This document shows, piece after piece, positions 22,351 through 33,142 of a DNA stretch of 64,000 nucleotides. The stretch is taken from positions 1 to 64,000 of the forward strand of contig KQ965731.1 in assembly GCA_001574975.1 (NCBI GenBank), written 5' to 3'. The stretch's first letter is position 1; every line of letters begins with the position of its first letter. The translations under genes were made by a program, and so were the position numbers. The notes under the pieces are model-generated. The model saw nothing but the letters and a program-made list of their open reading frames with translations. It was not told the origin of the DNA and did no database searches. Source of the stretch: Gonapodya prolifera JEL478 (lineage: Eukaryota > Monoblepharomycota > Monoblepharidomycetes > Monoblepharidales > Gonapodyaceae).

Positions 22351-22491
22351 GATTATAGACCTTTAGAGATTCGATACATATGATATTGCATTATATACTA
22401 GTTAACAAAGGTTATGAATTTGAATTTGAATGAGCGTGACGCTCAATGAGAGCAACCGATTGCATTCGGATTCAATCATAAATCCAAAACG

Positions 22492-24470
22492 ATGCTACTT
22501 TATTCCTCTCCCACGAGATTGATTCCGTTCCGCGACCTGCCACGTTCCTTCGTTGGCTGCAACATGTCATCCGGCAACACCTTTGCACGAACTGCCATCG
22601 AGTCACTCAAGTGGCATTTTCAGAGAGAATTTCGTACTGGTACCCAAGTATATCTCTTTCTCTCACAAACAAGCGCGAGAGATGGCGGAAAAGGTGGTGG
22701 GAACTTGGAAGCCCCGCTCCATAAGTCGCACCAGCAGCCAGTTCCACGATTCATCCTCAGACAAACAGTAAGACGGGCAACTCGTCTAGACGACGGCAGC
22801 GAAGCTACTGCTGGAGGGTGGACATTGGCGGAGCTGAAACAACGTCCCAGTGCAGATGAATTGCAGAACAGCGACGGAAACTCAACCCGAGCAAAAGAGC
22901 ATTCCGGCGAGGGAAACGCCTATGCATGGACCTTCCATAGCTCGCGCAAAAGTGGACAGAATGAAACAGACCTCTTGGGGACAACCTCCAAGGAAACCTC
23001 AAATCCTTCAACAACATCATTGCACACTCTTCCCGTTTCTGCCATTAGGCGAATGCTCTTCGCCGTTCGGGGTGCCATTCTTGCCGGATTTTTCCCAAAA
23101 GATTACCCACACTCCGTGAAGCCACAGTACTTCGGTTTTGTGGTATGGGGATTGCTGAACAATGTTGTAGGGACTATTATGGGCGTTCTTAGCACTCAGG
23201 CACTCATGATGGCTCTTGGATTTGGCGCGGCCACCAGTGCTGGTCTCTCAGCTGGCATCAATTGGGTGATAAAAGGTGCGCTTCAATTGTTTGCTGATCG
23301 CAACTGCAATGGAAGCTCTGACAAAAACTTGATATAACCTCTTTGGCATGACAAAGATGGTATCGGCCAGCTTGGTGGCGTCATTTATGCCTCTGTTATG
23401 AACTCCAAGTTCGACTCCGAACCGAAGCGTTTCCGCTGGACCTCTACCATTCTCCTTCATGCTGCCACTGTCCTCGAACTGCTTACGCCCATGTTTCCGC
23501 ATCTTTTTGTTCCGGCTGCAAGCTTGTCCAATATTGGTAAAAATATTGGCTGGTTGGCCTTGGGTGCATCAAAAGCTGCCATACAAAAGACAATGCTCGT
23601 TCGGGACAACTTGGGTGACGTTACGGGCAAGGCGTGAGTAAACCTATCCCTTTAATCTCTTGCAATCGCTTTCTCATTGTTGCATTATCCACCCCCGTCA
23701 GAGGTGCGCAGTCCACATTCGCCGGTCTTCTGGGAACCGCACTTGGTGTTCTCATCTCGTACGCCTTCCCACCCACATCGCCCACCGCTCTTCTCGGCCT
23801 TTTTGTACCTCTTTCTGCTTCCTCGATGTTCTGCATCTACATGTCCAGCACCACCGTTGTCTGTGAAACACTGAATCTCCAGCGCGGAGAGCGCATAGCT
23901 CGCGCTTGGCTGGAATCGGCGGGCGACGCTCAAAAGCGCCAGTTTGATTCGACGCTCGTGCGAACAGTGCCTTCCCCCGAAACTGTTTCTTCAGCCGAGA
24001 CGTTTCTTGTCAAGTACCGATCATTGTTTACGGTGCCACTGGAACTCGAACCGCTGGTTGAGCAGCGGTTGCCCTACATCGACGTCGACTCTTTTTCGGA
24101 GATGGCGGCGACGGGAGGGTACTATTTTACAGCTGTTGCGACGGGCAAAGGAGGAAGGCGTGGTTGGAGAAGTTGTACAGCAGAAGTGACGGTGGAGGAT
24201 GCTGCACCGACTGTGTGTCTGTGGTACTCATCAACTGCAACGTCTGGCGATGTGATCCGTGGTTTTTACCATGCGTGTGTACTGAGGTGGGCGTTGGAGC
24301 AGGATGGCGCTGCGAGGAGTTTGGAGGAACGTCGACAAACAGAGCGTCGGGCACGTGAGTTCGTTGAGAGCACGGCAGACCAATTCATCGAACAATTGGA
24401 CGAAGCTGGATGGAGTATCGACGATGAATTTCTTGGAGAGGCAGGACGGCGAATTGAAGTGGTCAGATGA
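22492..24470 (+). CDS. RUS family protein (DUF647, ROOT UVB SENSITIVE / RUSF1)
   Basis: RUS proteins are membrane proteins of plastids, mitochondria or ER with unclear biochemical roles. Three exons: 22492-23275, 23357-23633 and 23702-24470. Family blocks: ILAGFFPKDYPHSVKPQYF, VLSTQALMMALGFGAATSAG, NWVIKDGIGQLGGVIYASVM, FDSEPKRFRWTSTILLHAAT, LRDNLGDVTGKA-type (here MLVRDNLGDVTGKA) and STFAGLLGTALGVLISYAF. The N-terminus starting MLLYSSPTRLIPFRDLPRSF is basic and without acids, as in a mitochondrial presequence, followed by about 110 polar residues that look disordered. The C-terminal domain (ARAWLESAGDAQ onwards) is polar and ends RRIEVVR. The gene meets the next one tail to tail with 64 bp between stops. 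Confidence 0.88.
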
Positions 24471-24534
24471 GTGCTGGGAAGGCATGAAGTCAATTTTTTT
24501 CTACAACTAAAAATGTAAATACCATGTAACTTAT

Positions 24535-27025
24535 TCAGTACATTCCCCCGAAAAACGCCACTCCTGTTTCTTGCCCGGACAACCCCTCATAGTCATTGTC
24601 AAACCGGTGCGGTTTCTCTTCCCACGGGCCCACGATACCGAGAGTTTCCCGTCCAGTATCACCCGATGGCGGTGGAGGTAGACTCATAGAGGCTTTCACG
24701 TCTTTACTATCGTCGCGTTCTTCTCTGGAATTGTTGACGTGTGGAAGGTTGGAGTCCGAGGGAACACGGGGTGGTGTCAAGGCGTAACGTTTCGTCCTCC
24801 CAGCGATGCCGATATTGTACCAGCGTTTCGAATAGTCGCTGAAGTTGAATAAGCATGCAGTCCGAAGTTCTGCGGGTCACCGCAACAACAGAGGAAACTC
24901 ACTCAAAGTCCAGACCGCGCGTCCAGTGCACCAAATCCTCCGGCAGATCCGGCGGTACAGGCTCAACACCCGCGGCCGAGTTCCCCGCCGACTTTCTCCT
25001 CTTCACCGACGACCCTGGCGTATGTCGCCGGTCCAACCCCCCCACTCCCACACCCAAATCGCCGACCACGACGCCATACACGCGCCGCCACCACTCCATG
25101 CGCTTCTCCCTCTTCTTGCGCTCAATCTCGCGCCGGCGGACGAGCTTGACGTGGTGGTACGACACTTTGGCCGCGGCCGCCGTCGATTCGGCTACGGGGT
25201 CGCGCAGGCCGTCGTTGAGCAGCTTCGAGGGAACGGGACGGTACCCGTTGTTGGTCGTGCGGAGGTACCACCCGTTTTGCGCCGACGCCGCCGGGTGCTC
25301 GGCAGTCACCATCGCGCCGCCCTTCCCGTGGGGCGTCTTATTGAACAGCACAGCCGGCAGCTGCTGCTTCACCCCCACATCACGCACGTAATCCCTGGGC
25401 GCAAACCCCCCGAGGTCGCACACGGCGCCCTCGACGAAGACCTTGTAGTAGACCTGCGGGGGGAACGAGTCCCCGCCGAGGCGGAACCGGACGTGGACGG
25501 GCGCGGCAGGGTCCAGGAGCAGGTCGCGCTCGCGCGGGTTCAGGATCCGCATCAGGGAGGAGGCGGGGCTGTGCGCGTGCAGGGCGATGATGTGGCGGTA
25601 GAAGCGGTAGATTTTCTTGCACTGGGGGTGGGGGAGGGGGAGTGGCGGTGGAGCGACGGTGAGGCGAGGAGGAGGTGAGCGCACGGCATGGTACGGAACA
25701 GCACAGCACGCTGGTGCGGGTACAGTGCACGAAAAAGTCGCAAACCGACAACATACATAATACGCCCTCCACCCCGTCTGGATCCTCCTCGCAGCCTCCT
25801 CTCTATTCCCCTCCAACGCTCCTCTTTCGTGCCGCTTCCCTTCCTGCTCGCGCATCTCCTTGAGCAGCTTCGTCAGCTCCATCCCCTGCTTGGTTCTGGC
25901 CAGGACGTATTTCCGCCGCAGGGTCCATGTCTTGTACAGGGATTGGATCAGCGTCGCGCAGAAGTCGGGGAATGTGGGCGGGAAGAATGGGGGTGGGCGG
26001 GAGGGGGGTGGGATGGTGCGCGCGAACGAGGCCTGTCGCCGCGCGATTGGTTGGGGTGTGCTCGTGCTGGCGTGCCGTTGCTTGTCCTTGTCGTGTCTGA
26101 GGAGGTGCTCGGCGTGCGCCGCGCGCCACCTGAGTTCGTGCGCGCGGTAGTGGTTTCGTTCCGATTTGGAGCAGTGCACTGCGTACCGCTGGATGAGCGC
26201 CTCTTGCGCCGCGAGTGCGGATTCGGTCACGTCGGGCAGTCCGAGTTCGCCCAACGCGCGCCGTCCAGGTCCGGGACCTAAGGAGGCTGTCGTGTCGGGC
26301 CACGAAGCAGAGCTGCCCGTCCACCGCTGGTTGGACAGGTCCGGGTGCCGCACTTGGGAGTACCTGATCCGGACCAGCCACCCTCGGGCGACGGACTGGA
26401 TGAGCAAGGCGGCGGCGTGTCGCGAGAGGCGAGAGGCGAGTGCGGGGTCGCTTGATAGGGAGAGGGGGCGGGCTTGTGCTTGTTTCGTGGTGGAGAAGGA
26501 GACGGGAGGCTTTACTCGTTGCGTGAGGCCGAACGTAAAGTCGGGGCCTTGTTCGTATATCTTGGTCAGGGTGGTTGTCCATTTGATTCCGTTGTCGACG
26601 AGCGCCTTGTCTTGAGGTTTGTCCTTGTCTGGAGTTGGCAGCGGTGGAAGTGGCAGCGCGAGTGGTGGTCCTGACGCGTGGTCCTGCCGCTGTTCCTGTT
26701 CACCAATAATGGGTTGAGTGGTGGTCCTGGTTTCAGATTCGGCTTCCCGACGGTCCACGCCAGACGAAGCCTCGCTCGTTTCATTCACAGGTACAATTGG
26801 CGGTTCCTCCTTCGGCGCAGGAGCTGGCGCTGGACTCAGTTCCGGTGAGCTTAGGAACACGTCCAAGTCCTGCTTCCGCAGTGCAGCCAGTCTGGCCCTC
26901 CTGTCTCTGCGGATGAGTGTGTCATACCTGTCGTTAGGGAATGAGACAGCCGCGAGAATAGCGAGCGGGTCGAATCCTGCGATGTAGCGTGCGATGGGAA
27001 TCACAGCGGCGGGCGGACTGGCCAT
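24535..27025 (-). CDS. IQ-motif protein resembling MFI/C11orf65, likely flagellum-associated
   Basis: A protein of about 780 residues. It has three IQ (calmodulin-binding) motifs: LIQSVARGWLVRIRYSQ, LIQSLYKTWTLRRKYV and RIQTGWRAYYCKKIYRFYR, the last spanning an intron with a tat/gtatgt donor near 25759. The C-terminal half holds the block LLDPAAPVHVRFRLGGDSFP, VYYKVFVEGAVCDLGGF, NGWYLRTTNNGYRPVPSKL, which resembles the vertebrate protein MFI (C11orf65). Other parts are Pro/Ser-rich. The last exon, after the intron near 24838-24897, ends with a stop at 24535. MFI-type proteins occur with ciliary genes, which fits the channel and EFHC genes in this window. Family assignment rests on memory of those motifs and is not certain. 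Confidence 0.6.
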
Positions 27026-27856
27026 CGACTGCAGACGGGGGACGGGGCCGCGTCCTGGTGGGGAAGAGTGTGGGTGGACTCAATGATCGCTGCGCCACCG
27101 ACCGCAGTACTGTTCTCCTAACACAAGAATAATTCAATTCTAAGACGTATCCTGGAGAGACTCTTGGGTCAATGACACGTGGGCAATGATGGTGGCAATA
27201 CAATGGTGGGAAGGAGGCCTGGTCATTGTGCCGCATCTTTCGCTACAATCTCACAGCACACCACGACCACGACGCAGACGCCGACGCAGACGCACCCTGA
27301 AGCAGTGGGCTGCAATGTTAGTTCCCCGAAAATGGGGAGGGGGAGGGTAGGGTGTGTGACGCGTGAGGTGACGCATGAGGGGCATAGCAGGCCGCAGTGG
27401 TCCCCACATCTCAACGCAAACACCACACGAACATACATGAACCCAGCATGAATTCGGTCGATACTCAGGGAAGCTCTGTCGAATGATCAAATCTTTGCAA
27501 GCTCCTCAGATGACGGTTCATCTTCGCGTTGCCCAATGTGTAATTAAAATCGAGGTTCACGCTCATACCGCACTTGTATATTGCCCAATGTTGGGCACGC
27601 GGACCTGATTTCGAGATTCATAGCTTCTCGCTGTCTCCCACACTTTCTGGGGACTGGCGGCTCGGCGAATTGAGTCACGATTCTTTTTTGAGGAGCACAC
27701 TCGCATGAGTCAGTCGGGGTTCGTTGAGTCAACCATCCCTCCACCCCACAGGCACACACTCAAAAGGCCAAGATTCGCAGATACACTCTTGTCATTCGCA
27801 CTTGATCGTACCGAGTCCCACATCTCCACATCTCCACTTTTTTCATACTTCGAACC
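27026..27856. promoter_or_regulatory. Divergent intergenic region with a G-quadruplex motif
   Basis: About 830 bases lie between two divergent genes without convincing coding sequence. It contains a gac/gca-rich low-complexity part (27260-27300) and, at 27334-27352, a plus-strand run of four G-tracts with loops of one or two bases, the classical G-quadruplex pattern. It probably holds the promoters of the IQ protein gene on the minus strand and the small membrane protein gene on the plus strand. Confidence 0.45.
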
Positions 27857-28108
27857 ATGCCCGCCGTGCCCCTTCCATACACCATCATCAGCAGCGGTCT
27901 CATCGCCGCCTTTGTGTTCACATCGTACTATCACGGGTTCATGGGCACGTCTGTGAGTCATCCTCGTGCATCAGAGACGCCGGTCGCCGACCTCCGCTCG
28001 AACGCACTCTGAAACATCTTCATTTTCTTTTGCATCTTTTAGCCCCCACCCGCGCTTCGTGGCGGTCAAAGGCGAGCGTTCGACAAACGGGACCAAGGGG
28101 GGCTTTAA
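27857..28108 (+). CDS. Small single-pass membrane protein, unknown
   Basis: Exon 1 starts at 27857 (MPAVPLPYTIISSGLIAAFV, FTSYYHGFMGTS) and ends at a gtgagt donor near 27952. A pyrimidine-rich acceptor near 28042 adds PPPALRGGQRRAFDKRDQGG and a stop. The product is about 53 residues with one N-terminal helix and a basic tail. Size and layout recall accessory subunits of respiratory complex I (MWFE/NDUFA1 type, which start with MPVP- and end near RDRR). The typical tryptophan-aspartate motif is missing, so I do not assign it. Confidence 0.45.
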
Positions 28109-28387
28109 ATCCGAGATCCGGGGAGTAGTTTGTTGTCAGTGGACGTTGTTTGTTGTTTGGGACCTTGACTGACATGACTTTGACAACTGACTCGTAACAG
28201 GTAGAAAAACGTCGTCCCACCATCTCAAGCCCATATTCGAGAGGCTGGCTTTGAATAATCTATGCTAGCCTATCATTGTTTATTTTATGTACCACCGCTT
28301 TACAATGTTTGCGAAGTCTTGTCATTACATTTCATGGTCACACTTCATTTCTTGCAACCCACACTTCCAACCACTCCCCTACCCCTC

Positions 28388-30229
28388 ATGACCGACCCAG
28401 ACGGCACCGGCACTCTCGACCGTGAAGAGCTCCTCCCCCTGATCATCAGCCAACTGCACCAATTCGGGCTGCACGAGCACGCACGCCGGCTTGGGCTAGA
28501 CACGCGGATCCCGTTGAGCCATTCGACCGCGTCGTCGCGGCTTGCCGAGCTGGCGTTTTTGGGCAAGCAGGCCGAATTGCAGGGGATCGATGAAAACGGG
28601 GATGGGGATGGGGATGAGTTTGGGGGGGATGCGGTGTTTGGAGGCGATTGGGCGGATGGAGAGGGGTTGTCGTTTGACGATCCGGACGCGAACAGTGAGA
28701 CCACGCGGCCTTATTCCTTCAGGAAACCTTTTGTCTCATCGCACATCATGTTCCTGGCTCTCTCGCGGAATCGTTGGGTGTGGCCATCGCCAGGCCAACG
28801 ACCAGCACCAAACTACGGCGTCCGGTTTGTGTCCATGCACAAGGCGCCCGTCCTGTCCGGGTCCTTTTCCGCCGACGGTTGGTAGTTTGAGCGAATTGCG
28901 TGCCGAACAAGGCTGCCATTTGCCATCTGCCTTACGCTTCTCATTGTCTGACTATCGCCCTGGATCCCCCCACACCGTCAAAGGCACCCACCTTGCCACC
29001 AGCTCCCGCGACACGACCATCCGTGTCTTCTCCGCCGCCAAAATGGCGTCTAGCAATCGCGCCGACGACGGCGGCGCGGGTGCGGGCGGGGAGGCCGGGG
29101 TGGTCAAGGTGTACTCGGACCACCAGGGACCCGTGAACGAGGTCGCGTGGCACCCGGGCGGTACGATCCTCGCGAGCGCGGGGGAGGACCGGGCGGTGCG
29201 GTTCTTTGAGGTGGCAAAGACGGCGAAGAAGGCCATGAAGTGGGTTGCTGTGAGCATCCCATCCCCGCGCGCGCTCGTGGTCGGCGGTGCTCGCCCCTAA
29301 CACCGATTCGTTCCATGGATGTTTCTCAGGACTCGCATCCGGTCAAGTCGATATCCTTCCACCCCTCTGGCGACTACGTTGTGACAGGCACGGAGCAGGG
29401 ACAAGCCAGAGTCTACGATTTCCGCAGCTTGCAGTGCTTCACCCCTCCTTTTCCAAATGAAGCGCACAGAAAGCGCATTAATTCGGTGCGTGGCCGGCAC
29501 GCTGCTCTCAAAGTGCTCTGAAACATGGACCCTCACACGCGAGTTCCACGTTTCAGGTCAGATTCTCCCCGACAGGGACCGTATTCGCCTCGGGCTCCGA
29601 CGACGGCACGGTGAAAATATACGATACCGTGAGCGGTCTATTTGCATTCGGTTGTTTCCGTGAAAGGCTTGGTCAGAACATCATCTCTTTCGATACAGAT
29701 CACTGGCCGTGTCATCAACACACTGGAAGCTGCGCACAAGGGCCGGCCTGTTTGGTCCGTGAGATTTTCGAAAAATGGACGATACCTGCTGTCGACGGGG
29801 GGAGATTCGACCGCGAAATGCTGGGACATGAAGACTGGTTCGTCCTGAAGCGAGTGTGCCGATTTCAAACCCCAACTGACCAGACGCACCGCACCGACAG
29901 GCGTCGCCGTGCAAAGCTACGAAGGGGCAGGCATGGCATCGGGCCCAATATCTGCGTCTCTGTCGCATTCCGAACATCATGTTCTCTGCGGTGATGATCG
30001 AAACAACTTTTTGCTGGTTTGGGATGCTCGAACAGGAAACGTGCTCCGAAAACTGTCAGGTGAGTCCCTAGATGCACTCGTGGCTTAAAATTTTTTTTTT
30101 GGCTCGACAGCTTCCTCGAAATATTTAGCTCATTCTGGAACGGTCCGTGGCGTCGCTTCATCCCCTGTCGCAGCCGCATTTGCGAGTTATAGTGATGATA
30201 GTAGAGTCAGATACTGGAATGTTGAATGA
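28388..30229 (+). CDS. CSTF1: Cleavage stimulation factor subunit 1 (CstF-50), WD40 protein
   Basis: The 50-kDa subunit of the cleavage stimulation factor for mRNA 3'-end formation. The N-terminus begins MTDPDGTGTLDREELLPLII, whose second part LIISQLHQFGL is the CstF-50 dimerisation helix. Then SMHKAPVLSGSFSADG starts the seven-bladed WD40 propeller: HLATSSRDTTIRVFS, NEVAWHPGGTILASAGEDRA, HPVKSISFHPSGDYVVTG, RINSVRFSPTGTVFASGSDD, VRFSKNGRYLLSTGGDSTAK, NNFLLVWDARTGNVLRKLS and AHSGTVRGVASSP, to the stop after RYWNVE. Introns are near 28872, 29247, 29484, 29628, 29841 and 30060. One intron has a run of about 11 T. The C-terminal part of the order matches human CSTF1 blade by blade. Confidence 0.92.
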
Positions 30230-30294
30230 TTCATCATGTTTGTATTCGTGGGTGCCTGTGGTGGAAAGCACTACACTCGGCAACTCCACTCCAT

Positions 30295-30962
30295 ATGATT
30301 GTTGGAGTGGGGATCGACATCGTCAATATCCCACGAATCCAAAGAATTCTATTCCCTCTTCTACCAACCTCGCCTGTCGCCAAGGCACCCCAGATCCGTC
30401 AAGGCGCTTCACGGTTTCTTCGTCGAATCCTGACATATGCCGAGCTTGACGATTTCAGGGCGCGATTTCCCTCCGCCGCGCCTCTCATCGTAACCGGTGA
30501 TGATTCATCTCGAGCACTGACTGATATTGATTCGTTGAGCATTGCTCGGTGGGTGGGAGGTGAGAAATGGTTTGTGGTTGTCGAACGAGATCGGATGATC
30601 GTTTACCGCCACGTCGCTCAACCAGCACGATGGGCCTTCAAAGAAGCTGCGTACAAAGCTTTGTATCCGGTTCATGTCTTGTCGGCTAGGGATGTCTCCG
30701 TGATGCGTTCCTTTGGAGGTTAGAGCACTTTGGGAAACCAATGATCATTATTTTCCATTCGACAATCTTCAATTCCACAGCAAATCGCAAATTGCCGGGA
30801 AAGCCGTATCTCGTGTTCAAGGAAGACGTGGTGGAGAAGGTAGCGCGCCATCACATGCATGACGGAGTGTTGGATTTGCCAACTCTCAACGCTTTCTGCT
30901 CGGTCTCACACGACGGAGAATATCTCGTCGGTCAAGTAATTTTGGAAATAATTAATCGATAG
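30295..30962 (+). CDS. Holo-acyl-carrier-protein synthase (phosphopantetheinyl transferase, AcpS/Ppt2 type)
   Basis: It transfers 4'-phosphopantetheine from CoA to acyl carrier protein, in fungi the mitochondrial ACP (Ppt2). The first exon is MIVGVGIDIVNIPRIQRILF with the magnesium-binding Asp of GIDIV. Next are FLRRILTYAELDDFRARFPS, then SIARW joined across an intron (gtgaga donor near 30560) to ARWAFKEAAYKALYP with the WAFKEA signature. A second intron leads to LPGKPYLVFKEDVVEK and CSVSHDGEYLVGQVILEIIN at the stop. Short family size (about 180 residues) fits. No clear presequence precedes the ATG. The stop lies 22 bp from the MDM10 stop on the other strand. Confidence 0.9.
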
Positions 30963-30984
30963 ATGTTCAGCTTTTGTGCAATAT

Positions 30985-32976
30985 TTACAGTATCTGGACC
31001 TCCACCCCAACGTCCCTCCGACCTTTCTCAGACCATTCTGCCATCACTCCGAAAGAAACAATGGCTCTCGGGAGTGCTTTTTGAAACGTTAAACGAATAC
31101 CCTGGGAATGGGACGGTCAAGTCTGATGACACTCAAATGAACGAAGAGATAGATGCTTCAATTGCGTACCTCCTTCCCCACACCGAATTTGACCATCTCC
31201 CCCCGTCCAAGAGGTGCCCATTCCACCCCTACTGCCAGGTCACTTTCGTAACTGTACGCATTAAAGTCGTACCTGGCAGATACGTCCGCGCCATGGGCAA
31301 CCGTCGAGGTATATGAAAAAGAAAGATGGCCCATCATGGGATTGAGAGTGAGGGTGGTGGTGACGTGAGGAGGGTATCCAGTGACATGGCTTTCCCAAGG
31401 GATCCTTGATGGTTCCGTTGGATGTCCGAGATGTGATGTCGTTGGTGGGGCAGCGTCAGTCAAAGGCGGATGCGAATCTGGATTGGCAACTGGGGGTGAG
31501 GTGGGACTTTGACTCGCGCTTAAACTTTGAGAAGAGGCAGGGGCGAGCGAGGTATTCGTCGTGCCATTATCTGGATCCGGTTGTGGGGTTTCATACATCT
31601 GTCTGACCCTCAAACCACATGCCACTGAAGTGATGTAGCCGAGTCAATCATCTTTTCACATAAATAACATACCCAATCACAACTCACCACCGCCACTTCG
31701 TTCATCTGCAACGTAGTACAACTCGCCTCCGGCATCAAGCTGACTTCGTCCCCCGAACGGCGATCTTAGAGTAAAGAGCGTCGCCAGACCCACCGTGGAT
31801 GCATCAGAATCGTAAGTCAGTTGAGCCGCAGCCGAGGAGCTTTTGTACGCGAGTTGGGAGTGAAACTGGAGGAACACACACTATGGTTTCCCCACGTCAC
31901 GTATTAAAACTTGCTGCGATCCACAAACATACGTGTCCTTTCGGCTCTTTTCCCCAAGCGGTCAACGCAGTGTTTACCAGCAGGAGGTTGGGGGAAAGGC
32001 GATGAGAATGGACTGCCTCCAGTCCACCTGACTGATGGATTCTCCCGTAAAGCAGGTAGTCCCCTCGCTCGACTGCAGAGCTTGATTGGATCCTTTGCGA
32101 TGGGGCGGGTTGAGAAGAGGGTTCCTCGGGGACTTTAGGTGAAGGACGCGATGATTCTTGGTCGGATTCCTTGGAGACCGCTAAGAGAGCTTTCCCTTCT
32201 CCAAGACCTGTCACTCGGCTAGGAGTAGAGGTTTCCTTCTCAGTGCGAACATCAGGTGGCCGGGATTTCCTCGAGGATTCCGTTTTCACTGTTGGACTCC
32301 TTGAATGGGTTCGTGGAGTCATCTCTTCTATGGTCACGAGAATAGGTTTCGACGAGTCAACTTCTGGTTTCTCAACACCTGCTTCACTGCTTATTGTCAG
32401 GGAGCCAACTGCGCGGTCCCAAAGACGAGAGAGGCCAGCAAATATGTTTGTAGTGCCCGCAGAATCCGATTTAGAGCTGTCTTCCAGAGTTGTACTTGGC
32501 AAAGAGCCCATCCGAGCAGAAGAAACGCCGTCCTCGCGTGTGTGCTGCGCCCCTAGTTCCCCGTTTCTGAAATGGTCCTTGCGATTGTTGTCCAATGTAT
32601 GACCAGGGGGGTACCACATATGCCAAGCAACCCCCATCTTTGACTCGGAAGTGTCCTGTAAGGAAATGACGCTGGGAAGATGGAGTCGTCTGTTCGTATA
32701 GAGGAACCCCCCCGACTTCAAGTCCGGAACGATCCCCAGGGTATACGCTGCACGGAAATTATCCGAGACAGTCTTTCCCAGGTGCAAAGAGAGTCCCACG
32801 GGCGTCGGAAAGTCGAGAATCGCTGCAAGACGAAATGAAATAGGTCGAACCGATCGAAGCTGATGCGGTTTTGCATTCCTACCTCGCGACGAAGCATTCA
32901 GATTTGAGAAGTACGCATCCTCGTTCCACCCTGCTTCGAGATAGTATCGCCTCACGACGTATTCAATCCACTCCAT
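30985..32976 (-). CDS. MDM10: MDM10, beta-barrel subunit of the ERMES and SAM complexes
   Basis: A mitochondrial outer-membrane beta-barrel that tethers ER and mitochondria and assists outer-membrane protein assembly. The start exon reads MEWIEYVVRRYYLEAGWNED, AYFSNLNASSR. After an intron comes ILDFPTPVGLSLHLGKTVSD, then FLYTNRRLHLPS. A hydrophilic insert of roughly 200 residues (about positions 140-340, rich in S, K, E and P) follows. Then YGRIHQSGGLEAVHSHRLSP, GGELYYVADERSGG, TLTLNPMMGHLSFSYTST, DFNAYSYESDLAVGVEW and, after a last intron, ALPRAIVSFGVMAEWSEKGR, ending VEVQIL. The family C-terminal beta-signal lies here. The long insert is unlike yeast MDM10, where the loop is shorter. Confidence 0.93.
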
Positions 32977-33142
32977 TTGTCCAAAATAGTGACCACAGTC
33001 GCCCCAGCATCAAAACGATCGAGACTCATCGAGGAGTGATGGAGGCAAATAACGGACTCTTCACAACGAAAAAGCCTGCGCAGGTCCGTTTAAGCGTTCG
33101 CACTCAAGATTTCTTGTCTTGAATGTCTGAAGTTTCGACGAA
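32977..33142. promoter_or_regulatory. Shared divergent promoter of MDM10 and the CatSper-like channel
   Basis: Only 166 bp separate the MDM10 start on the minus strand from the channel start on the plus strand. The region holds no other gene. It is unusual to pair a constitutive mitochondrial gene with a putative flagellar channel gene. I see no motif I can name. Confidence 0.35.

Noticed and set aside
25688-26281. 197-codon plus-strand frame inside the IQ-protein gene
   Set aside because: Shadow of the GC-rich minus-strand exon; no start context and no domain.
19650-31000. A biosynthetic cluster formed by the ketosynthase and AcpS
   Set aside because: They are about 8 kb apart with four unrelated genes between; AcpS is better explained as the housekeeping mitochondrial enzyme.
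30963-31316. 117-codon plus-strand frame after AcpS
   Set aside because: It lies opposite the last exons of MDM10, which are well supported by homology.
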